From positions 1 through 21,890 of the forward strand of contig JAHJMX010000007.1 in the NCBI GenBank assembly GCA_018821175.1: a DNA stretch of 21,890 nt, written 5' to 3'. Below the pieces are notes generated by a model. That model worked only from the letters and a program-made list of their open reading frames with translations. It searched no databases and was not told the origin of the DNA. A program made the position numbers and the translations under genes. This DNA is from Patescibacteria group bacterium (GTDB lineage: Bacteria > Patescibacteriota > Gracilibacteria > UBA1369 > PNNO01). Positions 1 to 8,063 of this stretch are shown piece by piece (the stretch's first letter is position 1; each line of letters begins with the position of its first letter).

Positions 1-1
1 A

Positions 2-1717
2 CTTTTTACAGAAATTGATGATGAAATTACAAGTATTTACGACAAGCTCAAGAAACATAAAATGAAAAATATTTATGTTGTTGTTCCAAAACGAGCAATT
101 CTATTTCAAAGTATTGTAAATTTAAGAATTTTACGTAGAAAATCTGAGGATTTAAGCAAAAATGTTTATATTATCACGAATGATTTGAACGGGATGCATC
201 TTGCGCAACGTGCTGGATTTACCGTCTTTGATAAACTTGAAGGCAACGAACATCCATCTCTTGTTCCAGGAAAACTATCTGATGACAAACTACAAATTAC
301 TCCACTTGAAGCGAGCATTAATACTTTCGAAGATGAAACTCCAACAAGATTAAAAACTAAGAAAATTTCTATTGCTGAATTAATTCGCAGATCAAAGAAA
401 ACCTTCATGGGAGCTACGACAAAAAGACGGATGGTCTCAAGCAATAAACCCCAGAAAAAAGAGAAAAATAAATATGTGCTTATATCGCCAAACAGACAAG
501 CTTTAACGATTTTAATCACTATAACTGTGCTTGTTTTGATAGCGATTACATACGTCGCATTACCTGGCGCAACTCTTTACTTGTCTCCAAAATCAAATAC
601 AATTTCAGTTTCAGCAAATGTAATCTTGGCAGATGCCGTCAAAAACAGTTCGTATTTAGATACGCATCCAACAAACGTAATTCCAAGCTTCCCTGCCAAA
701 GTGGCAATTGAAAAAACTATTACTTATTATACAACTGGAAATAAGTTTGAAGGACGCAACGCACAGGGAACAATTACAATCACAAATACAAGTAACAGAG
801 ACTGGCCACTTATCGAACAAACTAGATTCCAAAGCGAAGATGGCCTTATATTTAGAATTCAACAGGATCTCATTGTGCCACCAGCAACTTTGAGCGGGCC
901 TGGAAAATTAGATGCATTTGTAATAGCCGATGAAACTGATGCTTACGGACAAATTGCTGGAGACAGAGGGAATATAGGCCCAAGCAAATTTTTCTTACCT
1001 GGACTTTCAGAAGATAATCGTCAAAAAATCTATGCCGAAAGTAATGCGAATTTCACTAACGGACAAACAATTACGCATAAGATGGTTTCTGCAGAAGATG
1101 TAGAAATGGCAAAAGGAAAAATTCGATCAGAATTAATAAATTCTGCAGAAGAAGAGCTAAAGAAAGAAGTCCTTCGCATGAATCAAGAACGAAATATCGA
1201 ACTTGCTCTTCTAGTTGATGAAGGAGGCGCAATTGAAATTGGCGAGCCTGAATTATTTATTCCGGATGGACTTGAAAACCAAATGCTTACACAATTTGAT
1301 GTATCTGGTCGTGTTTATGTCTCTGGAATTGCCTACAATCATAATGAACTTGAAAATATTTTGAGAAATAAGCTGAAATTATCTAAGAGTCCGGAGAAGA
1401 AACTAATCAAAATCGATTCAGAAAGTGTAACTTATCGTCTCATCCCCATTGAAGCTGGAGCTGATACTACAAGACAAACTATCACAGCAACAATCAAAGG
1501 TATCGAACAATATGAAATTAGCCCAGATCGTGAGAATGGACGCCGTTTAATTGAAAATATCCAAGATCATATTGTTGGAAAAAGTATCGAAGAAGCGAAA
1601 ATTTATATTCAACAATTACCAGCGATTAACACGGTAGATATAAATAGTTGGCCAGCCTGGTCACCAAATTTGCCTTCCGTTCCAGACAACATCAAGATTG
1701 AAATCGTACAAGAATAG
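2..1717 (+). CDS. Membrane-anchored baseplate-J-like surface protein (5' end outside window)
   Basis: The reading frame is open to the left edge, so the start lies upstream; the first ATG at 62 falls inside a continuous coding sequence (FTEIDDEITSIYDKL just before it) and is not the real start. Counting from that ATG, the first about 140 residues are cytoplasmic, with a basic stretch and a region resembling a nucleotide-fold segment (IYVVVPKRA...VYIITND). A single membrane span lies at about 150-170, and the rest is extracytoplasmic. Residues about 225-330 (QGTITITNTSN...TRFQSEDGLIFR...GNIGPSKFFLPGL) look like the baseplate-J/gp47-like beta domain often annotated in Patescibacteria. In this lineage such proteins occur without phage genes, and none are seen here, so a cell-surface role is inferred. 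It ends in TAG, and a promoter follows directly. Confidence 0.6.
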   Translation, partial: LFTEIDDEITSIYDKLKKHKMKNIYVVVPKRAILFQSIVNLRILRRKSEDLSKNVYIITNDLNGMHLAQRAGFTVFDKLEGNEHPSLVPGKLSDDKLQITPLEASINTFEDETPTRLKTKKISIAELIRRSKKTFMGATTKRRMVSSNKPQKKEKNKYVLISPNRQALTILITITVLVLIAITYVALPGATLYLSPKSNTISVSANVILADAVKNSSYLDTHPTNVIPSFPAKVAIEKTITYYTTGNKFEGRNAQGTITITNTSNRDWPLIEQTRFQSEDGLIFRIQQDLIVPPATLSGPGKLDAFVIADETDAYGQIAGDRGNIGPSKFFLPGLSEDNRQKIYAESNANFTNGQTITHKMVSAEDVEMAKGKIRSELINSAEEELKKEVLRMNQERNIELALLVDEGGAIEIGEPELFIPDGLENQMLTQFDVSGRVYVSGIAYNHNELENILRNKLKLSKSPEKKLIKIDSESVTYRLIPIEAGADTTRQTITATIKGIEQYEISPDRENGRRLIENIQDHIVGKSIEEAKIYIQQLPAINTVDINSWPAWSPNLPSVPDNIKIEIVQE

Positions 1718-1728
1718 AGAGAATAAGC

Positions 1729-1757
1729 TTGACATTTTATGCTTTTTCTTGCAGAAT
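1729..1757 (+). promoter_or_regulatory. Sigma-70-type promoter for the PKD protein gene
   Basis: A perfect -35 hexamer TTGACA (1729-1734), a 17-base spacer and a -10-like CAGAAT (1752-1757). Transcription would start near 1764, leaving a leader of about 20 bases before the ATG at 1784. The leader has no Shine-Dalgarno sequence. Confidence 0.55.
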
Positions 1758-1783
1758 AGATCCCTTATTTTGCGCGTTAAATT

Positions 1784-2833
1784 ATGACGAAGCTTAAAAA
1801 AATATTTGCGATAAGATCAATTGTTGGAATGCTTTTAAGTATCGCTATTTCAACGCAGGTACAAGCCTATGGGATGCTCGCGACTGGATATAGTTCTTCG
1901 AGTTTTTCAAATACTTCAACGTATGAAGAAGACTATGATGAAGAAAATTTACCACCAACCGCTGTTATAAAAGTTCGAAATGACAGTGGAAATAAAGACC
2001 AATATTCAGGAACAACTAAAACAGTTTTTATTTTTGATGGAGGCAGTTCACGCGATTATGAAACCCCGTCAAGCCTTCTGGAAGTTCGTTTTGATTTTGA
2101 AAATGATGGAAAGGTTGATACATATTTTTCGATCACAAAATTTGAGAAACACACATTTGACACCCCAGGATTAAAAACTGTCAGAATGGAAGTTTTGGAC
2201 CGTGAAGGGAATGTCTCTGAAGCTTTCACATACATCAATGTTGTAGAAAATACAGCTCCAGAAGCACATTTTACAGTTGAGCCAAAAATAGGAACTCCTG
2301 GAACGCAATTCCAATTCAACGCAAAATTGTCGAATGACAGCCAATACAATGAAAATTTATTAAAATATCGATGGGATTTTGACGGGAATGGTAAATTCGA
2401 CACAAAATACAGTTCAAATGAACTTTTGAAACATCAATTTGACACTCCTGGCCTCAGAAAAGTTATTTTGGAAGTTCGTGACCCCGAAGGTTTATCAGCT
2501 TATTATTACCAGATGATAATGGTCAAGGAAAATACACCTTCAATTGCCTCATTTACCATAACTCAGCGCGATAATGATGAAACCAAAGCAATAATGAAAA
2601 TGGACGCAAGTGACTCATACGATCCAGATGGAGGCCGCCTAAAATACAGATGGGACTTTAACTACACTGGCAAAAACGATATCCAATTCAGCACAAGCTG
2701 GTATAATTCTTCGCAAGCATATGCACATTTCTACAAATCAGGAGAATATCTCGTCAAATTGCTTACAAAAGATCAAGACAACGCCATTACAACAACTTTT
2801 GGCAAAATCCATATAAATTTAGTAACTGAATAA
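1784..2833 (+). CDS. Secreted protein with three PKD-type repeats
   Basis: A 349-residue exported protein. An N-terminal signal peptide (basic start TKLKK, hydrophobic core, probable cleavage after VQA near residue 28) is followed by a short Ser/Thr/Asp/Glu-rich segment. Three PKD-type beta-sandwich repeats follow, recognisable by their cores VRFDFENDGKVDT, YRWDFDGNGKFDT and YRWDFNYTGKNDI, each followed by a F(D/K)xxG element and a hydrophobic terminal strand (the usual PKD layout). The DxDGNGxxD loops resemble calcium-binding loops. PKD domains typically serve as spacers or adhesive modules in surface proteins; no enzymatic domain is present. The gene has its own promoter at 1729 and terminator at 2838, so it is probably monocistronic. 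Start is ATG with an AT-rich leader and no Shine-Dalgarno. Confidence 0.75.
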   Translation: MTKLKKIFAIRSIVGMLLSIAISTQVQAYGMLATGYSSSSFSNTSTYEEDYDEENLPPTAVIKVRNDSGNKDQYSGTTKTVFIFDGGSSRDYETPSSLLEVRFDFENDGKVDTYFSITKFEKHTFDTPGLKTVRMEVLDREGNVSEAFTYINVVENTAPEAHFTVEPKIGTPGTQFQFNAKLSNDSQYNENLLKYRWDFDGNGKFDTKYSSNELLKHQFDTPGLRKVILEVRDPEGLSAYYYQMIMVKENTPSIASFTITQRDNDETKAIMKMDASDSYDPDGGRLKYRWDFNYTGKNDIQFSTSWYNSSQAYAHFYKSGEYLVKLLTKDQDNAITTTFGKIHINLVTE

Positions 2834-2837
2834 GAGT

Positions 2838-2861
2838 GTGATTTGAAAAAATCGCTTTTTT
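2838..2861 (+). terminator. Rho-independent terminator after the PKD gene
   Basis: A seven-base-pair stem, GTGATTT with AAATCGC (one G-U pair), closes a GAAA loop and is followed directly by six T residues (2856-2861). It begins five bases after the PKD stop codon. The GAAA loop is of the stable GNRA type. The next gene's -35 element overlaps this hairpin. Confidence 0.65.
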
Positions 2862-2871
2862 GTGCTAAAAT
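2843..2871 (+). promoter_or_regulatory. Promoter for the 2911-3504 gene, nested in the terminator
   Basis: -35 TTGAAA (2843-2848), 17-base spacer, -10 TAAAAT (2866-2871). The -35 element is made of stem and loop bases of the upstream terminator, so the two signals share DNA. Expected transcription start is near 2878, giving a leader of about 33 bases. Confidence 0.5.
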
Positions 2872-2910
2872 ATTAGGAAATAAAAACAAAAATCATTAAA
2901 AACCAAAAAT

Positions 2911-3504
2911 ATGAGCAACGATCACATTAAACTTTATTTGTTGTCTGCAATGACAATGGGAGCTATCTTTATCGCAATTGCTTCAACTGCTTTTTCAAGC
3001 CCATCAACAAATCCTCCAATTGGAGCTGTAACTCCAACTTTTTCTGGACTTAATGTTTCTGGTGATTTTGATTTTAGAGGTACTTTGCGAAACAATGGAA
3101 GTACTTATATTCCGGGTTTTGGAACCATCCAAGCACCAGTAAAAATAAACGACCTTCTATCGGTAACTGATGGCGCTATGATAGGCGGGAATGTCGCCTT
3201 AACAGGAGCTTTAAGTGCATCTGGGAATATAAGAAGTACAGAAGGCAGTATTGGAAGATTCTATGTTAGATCTAATTCAATCAATATCCCTACTGGTGGA
3301 CTTGGAAATGAAATCGTTACTGCGACATGCGACGATGGAGATTACGCTAGTGGATGTGCAAGTTCATTTATTTCAGATCATTATTTAGATAGAAATATTG
3401 GAGAAATTGCAGGGTCAAATTTTTGTACTGCACAAGCAAAAAATCTTGGAGGCACAGATGGTGACATGTTGTACGTATATACGACATGCTTCTCTTCTAA
3501 TTGA
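2911..3504 (+). CDS. Small secreted or surface protein of unknown function
   Basis: 197 residues. An N-terminal hydrophobic segment (about residues 8-29, ending AFSS) looks like a signal peptide or membrane anchor. The middle is rich in Gly, Ser and Asn with short alternating hydrophobic strands (LNVSGDFDFRGTL, GGNVALTGALSASGNI), the texture of a beta-helix or fibre-like surface protein. The C-terminal third carries four cysteines (TATCDDGDYASGC, NFCTAQ, TTCFSSN) that could form two disulfides outside the cell. I do not recognise a named family. This is the only intact gene in the window ending in TGA, and it is followed immediately by an in-frame TAA. Start ATG, no Shine-Dalgarno. Confidence 0.6.
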   Translation: MSNDHIKLYLLSAMTMGAIFIAIASTAFSSPSTNPPIGAVTPTFSGLNVSGDFDFRGTLRNNGSTYIPGFGTIQAPVKINDLLSVTDGAMIGGNVALTGALSASGNIRSTEGSIGRFYVRSNSINIPTGGLGNEIVTATCDDGDYASGCASSFISDHYLDRNIGEIAGSNFCTAQAKNLGGTDGDMLYVYTTCFSSN

Positions 3505-3584
3505 TAAACCTGTAGCCAAAAGTCTGATTTTCAAAAAAACTTAAATTATAGTACACTGCTGTGGCAATTTAACTTATTTGAAGT

Positions 3585-4877
3585 GTGCTAAAAGTTGTTA
3601 TTAAATCGATGGGCTGCAAGGCCAACAGGTATGAATCAGATCGCATTCAGGACAAATTTGAGGATATGGCGATTTTTGCTGATGCACAAATTCACGACAT
3701 GCGAAATGCTGATGTAATAATTGTGAATACTTGCACAGTAACTCATGCAGCTGACCGCAAATCTAGGCAAGCAATTACAGTGCTTAAAAAAAACCATCCA
3801 ACTGCTAAAGTTGTAGTTTTTGGATGCGGAGCAAATACTGATCCGGAAAGTTACACAAATCTTGATCAAGTCGATTTTGTTGTGCAAAAACGCGAAGAAA
3901 TTGATGAATTGATCGAAGAATTGATTGAAGAAAAGAAAAAGGATCCTAAAAATGGAAATGAAGCAGCATGCGAAACTTCAAATTTTGAAATAAATCGCAC
4001 AAGAACTTTTGTCAAAATTCAAGATGGATGCAACAATTTTTGCGCATATTGCATTATCCCCTACGCCCGTGGAAGACAAGTAAGTTACCCTTCTGAGCAA
4101 ATTATAACTGAAATTAAACGAAAAATTGATAAAGGATTCAAGGAAGTTGTTTTGACTGGAATTAATATTGGGATGTGGAAAGAAAATAGTAATGATCTGG
4201 CTGATTTAATTCAAATGATATTGGATAAAACAAGCATCGAGAGACTCAGGCTAAGCTCAATTGAGCCACAAAACTATTCAGATAAATTCATAGAACTTTT
4301 CAAAAATCCACGTTTTTGCCCATATTTGCACATTTCATTGCAATCTGGATCTGCCGAAATTCTCAAAAATATGCGCAGACATTATAAAAAAGAATTATTC
4401 GCAGATATTGTAGCGCGCCTTCGAAAAGCAGTCCCCCATTTTAGCATTACTACAGATGTGATCGTCGGATTCCCAGGTGAAACTGATGAGCTTTTCGAAG
4501 AAACTTGTGAATTTGTTAAAGAAATGAACTTCAGCAAAATACATATTTTCCCTTATTCAAAACGGGAAGGTACACCAGCAGCAGAAATGCCAAACCAAAT
4601 TAATCCGAATATCAAAAAAGAACGATGCTCATATCTTGCGAACATCGAAAATAATATGCGCATGGATTTTTATAAAAAAAATACAGGGCGTATTGAAGAA
4701 GTCCTGTTTGAAGCCAACCTCGAGAACGGATTTCATACAGGTTTTACATCAAATTACCTCCGTGTTCGCTTAAACGAAAAATCAAAAGAAGATTTAACAA
4801 ATCAAACCAGAAAAGTTAAACTCCTCAAGCTTTCAGAAAATGAAACTATGATCTGCAAAATCATAGATATAGAATAG
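3585..4877 (+). CDS. mtaB: tRNA t6A37 C2-methylthiotransferase MtaB
   Basis: A radical-SAM enzyme that adds a methylthio group to N6-threonylcarbamoyladenosine at position 37 of ANN-reading tRNAs. The N-terminal UPF0004 domain supplies the three cysteines of the auxiliary [4Fe-4S] cluster, visible as C11 (SMGCKANRYES), C50 (VNTCTVT) and C81 (FGCGAN). The radical-SAM motif is C149-x3-C153-x2-C156 (QDGCNNFCAYCIIPYARG). The HISLQSGSAEILKNMRR and TTDVIVGFPGET segments are typical of the family. The C-terminal about 60 residues correspond to a short TRAM-like RNA-binding domain. The 430-residue length is normal. GTG at 3585 is chosen because it places MLKVVIKSMGC at the expected N-terminus; no upstream ATG is in frame. 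It converges on the next gene with only 12 bases between stops and no obvious terminator. Confidence 0.93.
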   Translation: MLKVVIKSMGCKANRYESDRIQDKFEDMAIFADAQIHDMRNADVIIVNTCTVTHAADRKSRQAITVLKKNHPTAKVVVFGCGANTDPESYTNLDQVDFVVQKREEIDELIEELIEEKKKDPKNGNEAACETSNFEINRTRTFVKIQDGCNNFCAYCIIPYARGRQVSYPSEQIITEIKRKIDKGFKEVVLTGINIGMWKENSNDLADLIQMILDKTSIERLRLSSIEPQNYSDKFIELFKNPRFCPYLHISLQSGSAEILKNMRRHYKKELFADIVARLRKAVPHFSITTDVIVGFPGETDELFEETCEFVKEMNFSKIHIFPYSKREGTPAAEMPNQINPNIKKERCSYLANIENNMRMDFYKKNTGRIEEVLFEANLENGFHTGFTSNYLRVRLNEKSKEDLTNQTRKVKLLKLSENETMICKIIDIE

Positions 4878-4889
4878 AATAATCTCTCC

Positions 4890-5384
4890 CTATAATCCTA
4901 AACTCTTGCGAATTTCGTCTGCCTTTTGCTGATCTTCAGCACCACGATTTTCTTGTTGTTGCCCCATTTCAATGTCTTTCCAATCTTCCAAATGCTGTTT
5001 TTCAAGCTTTCGTAGTTGTTCAACGTGCTTATCAGATAATTGAGCGAATTTTTGTTTTTCTTCTCTAAAAATATTCATCAATTCATCAACTTGCCACTGC
5101 TTTAGCTTTGGCACAGCTTCAACAATTCTTTTTTTCTCATCTTTAGAAAGCGAAATTGATCCAGCAAGCAAAAGTAAAAAATCTCTATCATCAAATTGAG
5201 TTTCTGGATGTGGTGGTAATTGCAAATGAATCTGCCCAGCAATCAAAGACCCTAATTGGAAATTTGCTGGCACTTCTGGCACAGGCGCAGGAATTGGCTG
5301 GACAGGTTGTCCAGAAACAGGTTGTCCGGCAGCAGCAGGTTGTCCCGAAGCACCTTGTTGATTTTGAAATTGATTTTGATCCAT
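4890..5384 (-). CDS. Gln/Pro-rich protein with helical C-terminal domain, unknown function
   Basis: 164 residues, no signal peptide or membrane span, so probably cytoplasmic. Residues 1-40 are low-complexity (repeated GQP units within a Gln, Ala, Pro-rich stretch). Residues about 45-65 form a hydrophobic segment (FQLGSLIAGQIHLQLP). From about 68 to the end the protein is charged and helical: LSKDEKKRIVEAVPKLKQWQVDELMNIF up to an acidic/basic coiled coil (KQKFAQLSDKHVEQLRKLEKQ). I recall similar proteins only from CPR genomes and know no function. It has its own promoter at 5429-5457 and stands alone between converging mtaB and the acylation operon. Confidence 0.65.
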   Translation of the reverse strand: MDQNQFQNQQGASGQPAAAGQPVSGQPVQPIPAPVPEVPANFQLGSLIAGQIHLQLPPHPETQFDDRDFLLLLAGSISLSKDEKKRIVEAVPKLKQWQVDELMNIFREEKQKFAQLSDKHVEQLRKLEKQHLEDWKDIEMGQQQENRGAEDQQKADEIRKSLGL

Positions 5385-5428
5385 AGTATAAAAGTTTATC
5401 TTACTTTAATCCTGAATAAACCATAGCG

Positions 5429-5457
5429 ATTATAACGATTGCTGACCTAAAGCGCAA
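5429..5457 (-). promoter_or_regulatory. Promoter for the Gln/Pro-rich protein gene
   Basis: On the minus strand: -35 TTGCGC (5457-5452), 17-base spacer, perfect -10 TATAAT (5434-5429). It lies 45 bases upstream of the ATG at 5384. Confidence 0.55.
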
Positions 5458-5471
5458 ATCAATCAAAGTCA

Positions 5472-6764
5472 TTAAAATTTCACAATTACACCAGAGAAAT
5501 CATATCCACTTAAAACACTTGAAAGTTGCTCTGGAGTAACTTCAACTTGATTCCCATAAAATGGATCAACTATGTAAAAAACCTCAATATCTTCAATAGT
5601 CCCACGATAGCCAGCAACTACTAAATTGTGTTTATAAAGTGGAGCAGTCACGGAAACCCCATCGTTAGTTACCCAATGGATTGTATATGGACTAGGTTCG
5701 GTAATAATCACTCTGCCACTAATCGCATTCACATTTGCAAAAACAATTACCGGATTCCCTTCTTCAAGCTGCTGCGCAATAAACTGCAAAGTTACACCTT
5801 TGAATTTCTCTGAATTCCGAGCCCATTGCTTAGCCAAAATTTCGAGTGGATCTTCCAAGAATCCATATCCACTAATTTTATCCATATTCGCAGAAACAAG
5901 CCCATTATAATCCCCTACGAAAACTTTTTGAGGATTATCCCAAACATAAACAGTTCCTTCTTTACTCACGGCATTATTTGGATACATCCCAAGCGTAATC
6001 ATTTTATTAATAATCATTTCCTCACTAACATTAAGCTCACCAGAAAGGGCAATAGCAAGTGCTGCAGTGCCGCAAGAAGCATAGTAAGCTTGTTTATATG
6101 GAATAAGCCCAAGATCAATATCAGAATTAACCACAGAAGCAACATCAACCGCAATTTCTCTGTCTTTATCTTGCAAAATACGATAAAGAACCTCAGAAAC
6201 TTCGGCTCTTGTCATCGGCTTATCGTATTCCCCTTTCAAATCATCTGGCAAATACCCGGCTTTGGCTGCTGGTGAATAATATTTGAATTTGAAAATCGCA
6301 TCAGGATCATCCACAGGCATATTCATCCCCTCATAAATCATTTTCAATGATTCATTCAAAGTCACATTTCTATCTGGCAAAAAAGTCCCATCAGAATAAC
6401 CTTGAACAATTCCCTCTGCTTTCGCAAAACAAACATATTGCGTAAACCATTCATCCGCATTTACATCAGTGAAACATGATGTGCCAGCAAAACTTTCGTA
6501 TTCAGACGACGCAAAATTTGCAGCAACTATTACTTTCAAAAACTCAGCCCTTTTAATTTCGTTATCTGGCTTGAAAGTGCCATCAGCATACCCTTGCAAA
6601 ACTGCTTCTGTATACAAAAATTCAATTGCATCTTCATAATCATGACCAATATGATCTTCAAAAGGTATATCAGCAGCAAAAGCAACTGGCGATACAGCAA
6701 ACAAAATTCCTACAACCGATATGTATGTAATAGTTTTCTGTAAAAACAACAATTTATCCCTCAT
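5472..6764 (-). CDS. SLH-domain surface protein with C39-like cysteine peptidase domain
   Basis: 430 residues, exported: signal peptide 1-30, probable cleavage after AFA. Residues about 33-200 hold SLH (S-layer homology) repeats, with the hallmark turns LQGYADGTFKPDNEIKRAE and VQGYSDGTFLPDRNVTLNE plus a third, weaker repeat around MTRAEVSEVLYRIL. SLH domains attach proteins to envelope polysaccharide. Residues about 215-430 are a Peptidase_C39_2-type papain-like fold: the catalytic triad is proposed as C231 (ASCGTAALAIAL), H379 (YKHNLVVAGY) and D400 (IVDPFYG), all present in order. It is the last gene of the acylation operon, nine bases after the MBOAT gene. The probable role is a wall-anchored protease or peptidase-like enzyme; the substrate is unknown. 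Its N-terminal half is a paralog of the SLH protein at 9187-10092. Confidence 0.8.
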   Translation of the reverse strand: MRDKLLFLQKTITYISVVGILFAVSPVAFAADIPFEDHIGHDYEDAIEFLYTEAVLQGYADGTFKPDNEIKRAEFLKVIVAANFASSEYESFAGTSCFTDVNADEWFTQYVCFAKAEGIVQGYSDGTFLPDRNVTLNESLKMIYEGMNMPVDDPDAIFKFKYYSPAAKAGYLPDDLKGEYDKPMTRAEVSEVLYRILQDKDREIAVDVASVVNSDIDLGLIPYKQAYYASCGTAALAIALSGELNVSEEMIINKMITLGMYPNNAVSKEGTVYVWDNPQKVFVGDYNGLVSANMDKISGYGFLEDPLEILAKQWARNSEKFKGVTLQFIAQQLEEGNPVIVFANVNAISGRVIITEPSPYTIHWVTNDGVSVTAPLYKHNLVVAGYRGTIEDIEVFYIVDPFYGNQVEVTPEQLSSVLSGYDFSGVIVKF

Positions 6765-6773
6765 AAAATTAAA

Positions 6774-7934
6774 TTAAGTTAAGAAAATTTTCCCAATAGC
6801 TATTAACGAATTTTGAAGGGAATCCGTTGCAAAAAAGATCCATCCAAATGTAACTAAATGAAATGTAACTAAAATCCCAAGCACTCCAAATGCTTTATTT
6901 TGGAGTTTCCATTTCCGGAATGTCAGGTTGTATACCGCCAACAAAACAGCATGGTAAAGCCCCCAAGCCAAAAAATTCAAACTTGATCCGTGCCAAAGTC
7001 CAATTATCGCCATAACAATAAAACCATTCAAAATTGTACGAAATTTCCCTGCGCGATTTCCCCCTAAAACAATATAAATATAATCGCGAATCCAAGTTGT
7101 GAGTGACATGTGCCATCTGCGCCAAAAATCTGATGGATTCTTTGCAATATATGGTTTGTTGAAATTCTGTGGGACTTCATAACCAAGCAAAAGTGCACAT
7201 CCAATAGCAATCAAAGAATATCCTGCGAAATCAAAGAAAAGCCGAATACTGTATGCATAAAGCGAAATAATCATAGAATATTGCGATGCACTAGCTGGAT
7301 TTTGCAAAATATCAGTAAGCGGAACCATCGTATCCGCAATCACAAATTTATAAAAATACCCCATTAAAATCACAAAAAATCCTTGCATGAAAATTTGCAA
7401 CGTAATCTTCTGAAAACTTGACAAGAAAGCCGAAAACCTCTTGATCGGACCAGAAACTATTGTTGGATAAAAGAATGAAAATAAGAGAAAATCCTTAAAT
7501 GAATGTTTCTGGATTTTCCCCATATAAATATCTACCAAATAATGAATAAACGAGAAAATGAAAAATGAAATACCAAGCGGCATAACAATGTTTAAATATT
7601 TCATTTCCCCGCCAGAAACTGTATTAATTAAATCAATAATTAGATTCGTATATTTGAAAAAAACAAGAGAAGAAATCAAAAGTATAATCCCAGCCACAAG
7701 CGTTATTTTCTTCTTTTTTGGATCATCTTTTAACTTAAAAATTAATTGCCCAATTGCGAAAACCACTAGATCAAGCCCAAGTATAAAAAATCTCACAAAT
7801 TGCGACAGCGTAAAATAAAAAAACATTCCTATCACAATCAAGAAATGTTTTTTTTGCGAATCTGGCACTGCAAGCCAATAAATCACAAATGTCAGTACAA
7901 AGAAAACAACAAATTGTAATGTATTAAATAGCAT
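6774..7934 (-). CDS. MBOAT-family membrane O-acyltransferase (DltB/AlgI/PatA-like)
   Basis: 386 residues with about ten membrane spans. MBOAT proteins take an acyl group from a cytoplasmic thioester and pass it across the membrane. The family signature DFWRRWHMSLTTWIRDYIY is at 269-287, and the two conserved histidines are H315 (GLWHGSSLNF) and H328 (WGLYHAVLL), the latter being the invariant MBOAT histidine. The length matches DltB (about 400) better than AlgI (about 470-520). The C-terminus (AIGKIFLT) carries no acyl-shuttle hexapeptide. That fits a separate shuttle protein being encoded immediately upstream, five bases away. Its partner transferase would be the SGNH protein at 8064-9173. 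The acyl donor cannot be told from the sequence; no dltA or dltC homolog is in the window. Confidence 0.9.
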   Translation of the reverse strand: MLFNTLQFVVFFVLTFVIYWLAVPDSQKKHFLIVIGMFFYFTLSQFVRFFILGLDLVVFAIGQLIFKLKDDPKKKKITLVAGIILLISSLVFFKYTNLIIDLINTVSGGEMKYLNIVMPLGISFFIFSFIHYLVDIYMGKIQKHSFKDFLLFSFFYPTIVSGPIKRFSAFLSSFQKITLQIFMQGFFVILMGYFYKFVIADTMVPLTDILQNPASASQYSMIISLYAYSIRLFFDFAGYSLIAIGCALLLGYEVPQNFNKPYIAKNPSDFWRRWHMSLTTWIRDYIYIVLGGNRAGKFRTILNGFIVMAIIGLWHGSSLNFLAWGLYHAVLLAVYNLTFRKWKLQNKAFGVLGILVTFHLVTFGWIFFATDSLQNSLIAIGKIFLT

Positions 7935-7939
7935 CCCTT

Positions 7940-8050
7940 TTAAAAATTGTTGTAAATAAACACGTCAGATTCCCCGATGAAAATCAATACTGCACATAAA
8001 ACTAGTGCAAACATTAATCCGTAAAATATATCTAAAATTATTTTTTTCAT
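7940..8050 (-). CDS. DltX-like membrane microprotein with C-terminal acyl-shuttle motif FIYNNF
   Basis: A 36-residue reading frame from ATG (8050) to TAA (7940), filling the gap between the SGNH and MBOAT genes (13 and 5 bases away). Residues 1-3 (MKK) are basic, about 4-26 form one hydrophobic span, and the tail is GESDV followed by F31-I-Y-N-N-F36. A positive N-terminus predicts N-in/C-out topology, which places Y33 outside the membrane. In the Dlt pathway, DltX is a similarly small one-span protein ending in a FIYNxF-type hexapeptide; its tyrosine receives the acyl group from the MBOAT protein DltB and hands it to DltD. Size, topology, motif at the extreme C-terminus and gene position all agree, so I infer the same job here. 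The host is far from Firmicutes and no other dlt genes are present, so the cargo may not be D-alanine. No Shine-Dalgarno is seen. Confidence 0.78.
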   Translation of the reverse strand: MKKIILDIFYGLMFALVLCAVLIFIGESDVFIYNNF

Positions 8051-8063
8051 TAAAATTATTTTT

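Noticed and set aside
62..1717. Baseplate-J domain taken as evidence of a prophage
   Set aside because: No other phage structural, packaging or lysis gene is near, and the protein has a membrane anchor typical of CPR surface proteins.
2911..3507. UGA read as glycine (code 25)
   Set aside because: All long genes close without needing UGA, GGN codes glycine throughout, and reading the single TGA through would add only one residue.
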